A stretch of DNA of 64,000 nt from Luzula sylvatica. Its lineage: Eukaryota > Streptophyta > Magnoliopsida > Poales > Juncaceae. The stretch is taken from contig OX326960.1 in NCBI GenBank assembly GCA_946800325.1, positions 56,318,855 to 56,382,854 of the forward strand, read 5' to 3'. This document shows, in pieces, positions 57,995-64,000 of this stretch. Numbering within the stretch: the first letter of the stretch is position 1; each line of letters opens with the position of its first letter. The notes under the pieces were generated by a model. It saw only the letters and a program-made list of their open reading frames with translations, made no database searches and was not told the origin of the DNA. Made by a program: the position numbers and the translations under genes.

Positions 57995-59050
57995 AAACAT
58001 AAAGATATAATGTACCTACTGTATTTTTCATATTTGTACCTACTGTATTTTCCATATTTGTACTATTGCATTTAATTAACGTGATAATTAGAACATATCA
58101 TTAAATATTCATTAATATTGATTCAAATTTATGAATTCGAACTAATGTTAATTACGTATTAAATTAATAGCTAACATGTGTTAGTTATCATGTTAATTAA
58201 ATAAATTAACTTATAACATAGAGCATGTTATGGTACATTTTGGAGCAAATTAATTTTTTTTTTAATATGAAATTTTATGAAACTCCAAAATGTACCTGCC
58301 GTATTCTCCATATTTCTACTATTACATTTAATTAACGTGATAATTATAACATATCATTAAATATTCATTAATATTGATTCAAATTTATGAATTCGATCTA
58401 ATATTAATTACGTATTAAATTAATAGTTAACATACGTTAGTTATCATGTTAATTAAATATATTAACTTAGAACATAAGCATGTTATGGTACATTTTGGAG
58501 CAAAGTAAATTTTTTTTTTAATATCAGCTCTAAAAAAATATATATATAATTTTATGAAAGTCCAAAATGTACCAGCCGTATTCTCCCTATTTATACTATT
58601 ACATTTAATTAACGTGATAATTAGAACATATAATTAAATATTCATTAATATTGATTTAAATTTATGAATTCGAACTAATGTTAATTACGTATTAAATTAA
58701 TATCTAACATGTGTTAGTTATCATGTTAATTAAATATATTAACTTAGAACATGAGCTGTTATGGTACATTTTGGAGCAAAGTAATTTTTTTTTTAATAAA
58801 AAATGTTATGAAACTCCAAAATGTACATGCCGTATTCTTCATATTTGTACTATTTCATTTAATTAACGTGATAATTACAACATATCATTAAATATTCATT
58901 AATATTGATTCAAATTTATGAATTCGAACTAATATTGATTACGTATTAAATTAATAGCTAACATGTGTTAGTTATCATGTTAATTAAATATATTAACTTA
59001 GAACACAGAGCATGTTATGGTATATTTTGGAGCAAAGTAAAAAAAAAAAT
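57995..59050 (+). repeat. four ~260-bp tandem repeats next to a Helitron end
   Basis: The block ACATATCATTAAATATTCAT occurs at about 58093, 58349, 58625 (with a small change) and 58880, spacings of about 255-275 bp. Each unit also has TTAATTAACGTGATAATTA, TATGAATTCGA, ATTACGTATTAAATTAATA, GTTAGTTATCATGTTAATTA, GGTACATTTTGGAGCAAA, a T-run and CTCCAAAATGTACC. Units are close copies. No coding potential. Confidence 0.92.
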
Positions 59051-60060
59051 TTAATATCAGCTAACTGTTATTCAATTCATTTTTCTAAGTTGACATTTTT
59101 ATTGTCAATAAATTAACTTTATTTAATTTATTTAAACAACTAAAATTCAGTTGAAGGAAATTATGAAAGTTAACAAGTTTAAATGCGCGAGTTAACTTGA
59201 TTTTACTATGTTTTTATAATTTTTTTTTGTCATATCTAATATTTGAATACCATCAATTACAAATCACAAGATATGAACTATTCAATACATGTGAAATAAC
59301 ACAATAATGCTACGTATCCCGAAACAAAATACAAAATACCGAATCAATCTCGAAATTATATTTATGGTAAAAATATAATGGACACCATGTGGGACCCATG
59401 TGCAATTCATATGCAAATAACTTATTCGGAAATGGATTCGTAATTTACATTACACCAAAATGAACTACGTATACAAATACGAAATTCCAATACGAGTACG
59501 AAATATGAAAATGAAAAACAATACGAATACGAACACGAACATAAGCACGAACACGAATACTAATACAAGAATTAAGAATTACGAATAACTAATGACGAAT
59601 ACGAATACGAAATACGAATACTAAATCGAATACGGCACGTTGCGTAGCCGATACGTATTCGAGCCGTATTGTATCCGAATCCGTATCGGATAGCCGTATC
59701 GCATGATATTTTGAATTATTTTTTTAAGTAGGGTTACTACTCCTTTATTTTTATTTCAATTCTTAAATGAATTGGGTAAGTTAACTTTTCAGCTGCCTTC
59801 TTTATTTATCCGAGGAAGTTTATTTAAATCTGATTCTTTATTTAAATTAGTGTATCTAGTGTTTTTAAACCTTCCCAAGTTCCAAAGCAAACTCTTCAAT
59901 TGCCTTCTTTAAATGTACAAAATATAAATTAGTGTATATCTGGTACGTTAACTGCACTCTTTTTTTGCTAGTCTTCTTCATTTTTGCTAGTCTTTTTTTT
60001 TGTGCTAGGATAATGGTACGTTAACTTGCTTCATTTTTTTTTGAAGTGGGATTTGAATTT
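59051..60060. other. AT-rich intergenic DNA with ACGAATACGA repeats
   Basis: From about 59460 to 59700 the sequence is a degenerate run of AATACGAA / ACGAACACG units ending in a CGTATTCGAGCC..CGTATCGG inverted cluster, similar in style to hAT or Mutator subterminal repeats. No end or TSD could be fixed. The rest is AT-rich with no gene. Confidence 0.4.
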
Positions 60061-60686
60061 GGTTCATTTGTATTGGATATCGAATCTGTTTATCTTGGAT
60101 TCTCTTCAAAATGAGAGGAAGAAAGGTGCTTATGGATATGCCGAGGAGACCATTGATTTGGTAAATTAGTTCATAATATGTATCTCTTAGTATGATTTTA
60201 TTTTTTCCTTTTTAACATTTTTTTATTCAGCGGTCCGGTATTCAAATATGTATAAAGGCTGCACTGAAAATATCTAAAAATCTATGTTTAAAATGGACGA
60301 AATCTCTTAATATAATGAACTGGCCCGTGAAAATTATTAATAATCTTCATGAACAAAAAGACGGGTAATAATATAATATTTTGCATTAACTGTATTTATA
60401 ACATACATGTCTTATCATTACAACACAATTATGTTTTGCACTAGTTGTATTAACATACAAAGATTGTAGGTATTCATGTGAGATACTTGCAATAAAATAC
60501 ATGCAATATTGGGACGGAACAGGACTTAGATGTCAATTTTCTCAGGTTATATATGTGATTTATTATTTTTTAAAATAAGCGTATTTAATTTATTTATATT
60601 TTTTTCAGAGGCATATGGATTTGTTTAGGAAAAGAATGGTGGCACAATTAATCTTTTCAAAGGCAAATTTAATTAAAGATGTTTAA
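60061..60686 (+). pseudogene. Ulp1-type (C48) cysteine protease fragment
   Basis: Exon-like pieces with good splice borders read FILDSLQNERKKGAYGYAEE (to 60160, donor GTAAAT), RSGIQICIKAALK...MNWPVKIINNLHEQKDG (60231-60364), YSCEILAIKYMQYWDGTG (60470-60546, donor GTTATA) and RHMDLFRKRMVAQLIFSKAN with a stop at 60684-60686. The order LDSL, then SC-I--KYM-YWDG, then FRKRM matches the C-terminal catalytic region of plant Ulp1-like SUMO-protease genes, with the nucleophile Cys in SCEI. The His-containing N-terminal half is missing. Such fragments commonly travel inside plant transposons. Not functional as it stands. Confidence 0.7.
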
Positions 60687-60924
60687 GAAGAAATAATTTG
60701 TTTGTCGTGTAAAAAATAAATAAAAATATAAATGATATTATACATAAGTTGTATAATATGTTCTTTGCTTTGATATATTAATTTTTGCTTTTATATGTAA
60801 TTCATGTTTTAATTAAAGGTGTCCAAGACATTTAATCATGTTTTGTTTAATATTAATTTTTGCTTTTATATGTAATTTATGTTTTAATGATCATTAAAAC
60901 TTTCATTTATTTTTTCATTTAAAG

Positions 60925-61107
60925 GTGCCCAAGACATTTAATCTTTGCTTTGATACAAGGTTGCAAGAGTTCGACTCGGAGCAAATGGAACGACTCCTCC
61001 TCGTTGGCCTTTCTTGCTGTCATCACGATCCCGAGCAAAGAATGTCGATGAGGAAAGCAATTTCGACGTTAAAGTTCGATTCCGAAATTATCAATTTGGT
61101 TATATAA
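60925..61107 (+). pseudogene. C-terminal fragment of an L-type lectin receptor kinase
   Basis: About 60 codons read DTRLQEFDSEQMERLLLVGL, then SCCHHDPEQRMSMRKAISTLKF. This fits the end of the kinase domain of legume-lectin receptor-like kinases (DxRL..EFD..QM..LL.VGL.C.HPD...RPS.R.AI..L.FE). The invariant-type Arg-Pro is Arg-Met here. Upstream, a phrase GGTGYCCAAGACATTTAATC occurs twice (60820 and 60923), so the acceptor region is duplicated. The rest of the kinase and the lectin domain are absent from the window. Confidence 0.7.
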
Positions 61108-61148
61108 TATCATGATAATGACAACTCCACGTCTAGTAATATTTTTGA

Positions 61149-61718
61149 TTGATTCTGAAATGGTCAATTCGATTCTGCATTGTACCGATTTATTACAGTC
61201 CTCTTGATTATTACTACGAACGAAAAGCAAAAATTATTCTCTCGGCACTGGAGAGAGAAATTAAATTCTACAAATTTAAAAAAAAAATACGCGTCCCAAA
61301 AAAAACGAAAAATAAATCCAAGCCTTCATCTTCTTCTTCTTCGACTTGGACTTGGACTTGGATTGGGTCTTTTTATAATCGGGAACTTAAAACTCGGGCA
61401 CGTCGCGGAGACCGAGTTTGGATAACACGAGACAATACGAGTCCCAATATGTTCGTCTCAGATATTTCAGAAGTTTCTTTCTTCTCTGAACCATTTCTTG
61501 CAATCCCTTTTTCGTGTAGGTATGCTAAATGGAAAACGAATCGGAAAGACGCAATAACATTAAATAAATATGCGTACCAAACTCAACATCATCACCTTGT
61601 ACCATCAAGGGAGCTAATGTCTCGACGTAAATGGATGTTGAAAAGTGTCACTCGAGGAGTCGTGCGTTTTAGATCAAGACTCGAGTCCATGGCTCGAGCT
61701 AGGTATGCATACTCTTGA
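61149..61718 (+). CDS. hypothetical 189-residue open frame, origin unknown
   Basis: An open frame from an ATG at 61149 to a stop at 61716-61718. The protein is basic, with a Lys-rich segment (KKIRVPKKTKNKSK), a Ser/Thr-Trp tract (SSSSSSTWTWTWIG) made by a simple repeat, and an Arg-rich end. I recognise no domain. It lies between host-gene scraps and the 3' part of an LTR element. Its GC content is higher than that of the AT-rich flanks, so it may be another captured piece; it may equally be a chance frame. Confidence 0.3.
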   Translation: MILKWSIRFCIVPIYYSPLDYYYERKAKIILSALEREIKFYKFKKKIRVPKKTKNKSKPSSSSSSTWTWTWIGSFYNRELKTRARRGDRVWITRDNTSPNMFVSDISEVSFFSEPFLAIPFSCRYAKWKTNRKDAITLNKYAYQTQHHHLVPSRELMSRRKWMLKSVTRGVVRFRSRLESMARARYAYS

Positions 61719-62075
61719 AAATTACATTTGAGTTTCAAAATTTATTAAGTTCTCGGTTATTTTTTGAATACATCGCTAATGTTGAGAATCTTTGTTAAAA
61801 CCTATTTTACACTAAAAAATCTTTTCATATATCTTTACAAAAAGAAAAACCCAACATCAATTTGCGAAATTCATCTATATACAAGCCTAAAATTGCAAAA
61901 AGCAACGATTTAGGGGGAGCTTGTATGTAGGGGGAGCTTCTCGTATGATTACGCTCTATTCCCTTTTGATCCTTTTCAAAAAGGGGGAGAAGAGAAAATC
62001 ATATGGAAAGTTACTCGGTAATCGATTCAACTCTCCAAATCGACATTATTTTGAAATGAATCAAAAGAGGGAGTT
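61719..62075 (+). other. 3' internal end of an LTR element, with polypurine tracts
   Basis: TTTAGGGGGAGCTT occurs twice in a row (61908-61938) and AAAAAGGGGGAGAAG follows (61978-61992). GGGGGAG phrases of this kind are typical of the region just before the 3' LTR in plant copia elements. AAAAGAGGGAGT (62063-62074) directly before the LTR start is the likely plus-strand primer. No coding content is seen. Confidence 0.55.
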
Positions 62076-63656
62076 TGTTGGTTCAAATTTCCTAGGGTTT
62101 GATTATCTCAAAATAATGTCGATATCACTAATCTATATGTGGGAGTGACATTTATAGAAATAGAATACGTAACCCACAAAAGGATCAAAAGAAGAATCAA
62201 GACGTCGGAAGTCAAGACGGTGAAGAAACGATGGCACGAAAACGCATGATCAAGTGAAGACATCAAGACATCGAAGATTCCGCAAGTTGGGGTATCACAT
62301 AAATCACCAAAACAACTTATAGGTATCCCTAAACTTGTTTATGTATTATTAAGTTCAAGATTAGTCAAAGAAATATATTCGAAATCCATTAAAATGATGA
62401 AATAACAAAACAGATTTTCAGAAGCATGTCGGTTATAACGGACCTCAGGTCAGTTATAACGGACATACATAAATATGGTTAAAAAGAGCATGTCAGTTAT
62501 AACGGACTACATGTCCGTTGTAACGAACATCCTGTCAGTTATAACGGAACTCAGGTCAGTTATAACGGACTGACAGTAACCGTGTTAATAAGAGCATGCC
62601 CGTTATAACGGACCTCTTGTCAGTTATAACGGAGTATGTCAGTTATAACGGACCTACACTCGGTTATAACGGACTTGTGAACTCACTTCAGAATAACCAA
62701 TCATCCGTTGTAACGGAATCACCAATCCGTTGTAACGGACATATACTAACCGTTATAACGGAAGAGTCTTTGTTATAACGGAACCATAGAATAAATCTGA
62801 AGTGAAGTCACAGTAAGATGTCGGTTATAACGGACCTAAACTCAGTTATAACGGACTATAGAATAAATCTGATCACAGTACGATGTCGGTTATAACGGAC
62901 TTAAACTCCGTTGTAACGGAGTAGGTCGGTTATAACGGACCTAAACTCATTTATAACGGACTATGGAATTTTCGAATATATTGCCTATAACGGCTAGTTT
63001 GACTTTGAGTCCGTTGTAACGGACCTCAGGTCAGTTATAATGGACTATGCAGAAAAAACATGTCAAGGGAAGGGTCTATGTGTTTTATAAATAGAACTCT
63101 TCCCTCATTCTCTCTCATCATCTCAACCAATATATTTTCCCAATCAAAAGAGAGAAATCCTAGCTTTAAATCTTGAGCTTAATCTTCTAAACATTCTTAG
63201 AGATTATTAGATCCCCTTTCATTCCATAAAATATGATTCCCCACTTGCGTGACCGATCACGTGTAGTTCGTATTAGACAATTGTAATAGGCTAGTACAAA
63301 GATTGTAAAGCCCGCCATAGATCGATAGAAGAGTGTAAATCGATCTATGCTAAACTTGTAATTGCTTGATTTGGGTATTCAATCGAAAGCCGAAAAGGCG
63401 CAAGGCAACCCCGGAGACGTAGGTACTTGCAATCAATCAAGTCGGTCGATTGAGCGAGTAGACGGTGAGTTAAAGCTACAAAGCAACCACCTACCGAACT
63501 CCGTAAACAAATATCTTGTGTTATTTGTTTTGGTATTGTATTCTTCCTCTAATTTATTTACGCTTCCGCACCAAATTGTAATTGTATTCCATTCCCGCGA
63601 AAATTGGACCTTAGGACTTCCTATTCACCCCCCCTCTAGGTCTAAATTAAACAACA
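62076..63656 (+). mobile_element. LTR (1.58 kb) of a probable copia element
   Basis: Begins TGTTGGTTC and ends AAACAACA, so the edges form the short inverted repeat TGTTG/CAACA. A polypurine tract precedes it, which marks it as a 3' LTR. It contains the palindromic array (62430-63044), a TATAAATA box at 63086-63093, a pyrimidine leader, and a conserved 3' part shared with 1150-2359 (GTAAAGCCCG, GGCGCAAGGCAACC, CTACCGAACTCCGT, CCTATTCACCCCCC). The bases before and after do not form a TSD. What follows at 63657 is decayed copia B-type pol, so the element inserted there or the junction arose by rearrangement. Confidence 0.75.
62430..63044. repeat. array of ~23 CCGTTATAACGG-type palindromes
   Basis: By hand count 23 copies occur in 615 bp at irregular spacing. 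The right half TAACGGA is present in about 20 of them. The left half varies mainly at its second base (CAGTTA, CGGTTA, CCGTTG, CCGTTA). The array ends about 40 bp before the TATA box. Confidence 0.93.
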
Positions 63657-64000
63657 ACTAATATTTTATGATTCTATTTACGGAGGCGGGTATATTGCGG
63701 TTATTAATCGCAAAAGGAAGCGGTGTGGATCAAGGATACATGACCAAACTCGAGTAGTCACGAGTTATCGGATTTATGGTTGTGTATTGCGTGAAACGCA
63801 ATAGTACAAGCCAAAAATGCCGAGGTCACAACCACTTCTAGCCAATACTCAGAAAAATTTCATTTGATCCATGAAAATTTGTGAAAAGATGTGATCGTAG
63901 GTATTGGAAATGTTCCAAACCTGATGAAGATTAAGACTAGCAGCAACGTGCGGACCCGTTTACAAAACCGCTCTCTCTAGTCGCGCGTAATTTTCATGCG
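63657..64000 (+). pseudogene. decayed copia RNase H remnant (copia A/B type)
   Basis: Aligns by eye with 10933-11430 of copia A: ACTAA..ATTTATGG-like start, then after a gap GTATATTGCGG, GGTTTGGATCAAG-like, TGTGTATTGCG, ACTCAGAAAAATTTCA, TTTGATCCATGA, AAAGATGTGATC, and GACCCGTTTACAAAACC. Many substitutions and indels remove any reading frame. It runs off the window end. It is the natural continuation of the copia B copy that breaks at 25880. Confidence 0.75.

Noticed and set aside
62430..63044. CRISPR-like array of palindromic repeats
   Set aside because: The repeats are only 12-14 bp, spacing is irregular, spacers are not of uniform length, and the context is a plant LTR with a TATA box. 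A prokaryotic CRISPR array is excluded.

Overview
The window is a repeat-rich stretch of plant nuclear DNA, most likely from a eudicot. It is AT-rich, contains introns with GT/AG borders, and is dominated by plant transposon classes: Ty1-copia LTR elements primed by initiator tRNA-Met, L1-type LINEs, hAT, CACTA and Helitron elements, and a tRNA-derived SINE. I found only one host gene that looks intact, a seven-exon protein phosphatase 2C of the WIN2/PP2C59 type at 3590-5068 on the minus strand. The species cannot be named from the sequence.

Layout. Bases 1-2620 are diverged copies of a ~180-bp AT-rich tandem repeat, broken by a CACTA-like end and by a truncated LTR. The PP2C gene follows, then a hAT MITE with a perfect 8-bp target-site duplication (TSD) and a SINE with a 16-bp TSD. 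A 9.9-kb hAT transposon (7541-17461, TSD CCTATATA) has its transposase gene split by a copia element (9159-13620, TSD TCTCT) and its right end invaded by a second hAT-like element. Next come a CACTA-like end and about 14 copies of the 180-bp repeat (18571-21043), then a heavily decayed copia copy (21044-25880).

Bases 25881-34560 hold an LTR-like region with a (CT)n tract and palindromic repeats, AT-rich DNA with a ~0.7-kb direct duplication, and a small CACTA element. From 34598 there is a decayed LINE, a Helitron remnant whose Rep coding region carries a nearly intact copia (37739-42416, TSD GGTAT), a Tork-type copia fragment, and an almost complete L1 LINE (46264-52825). Then come a complete 3.5-kb CACTA element (54066-57557, TSD CTA) carrying captured exons of a DEAD-box RNA helicase, a Helitron 3' end, four ~260-bp tandem repeats, fragments of a Ulp1-type protease and a lectin receptor kinase, and finally an LTR at 62076-63656 followed by the tail of a decayed copia pol.

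The most unusual signal is a set of irregularly spaced arrays of short palindromes. They have the form CCGTTATAACGG in two places and CCGTTCGAACGG in a third. In two LTR-type sequences the array sits just upstream of a TATA box. The two LTRs are homologous, yet the palindrome core differs in a coordinated way. Each half resembles a MYB-type (CNGTTR / AACGG) site, so these may be paired regulatory sites of a retrotransposon family. This is inference and is set out as testable findings.

There is no operon-like cooperation among genes here. The logic is nested insertion: TSDs and interrupted reading frames give a relative order of events.
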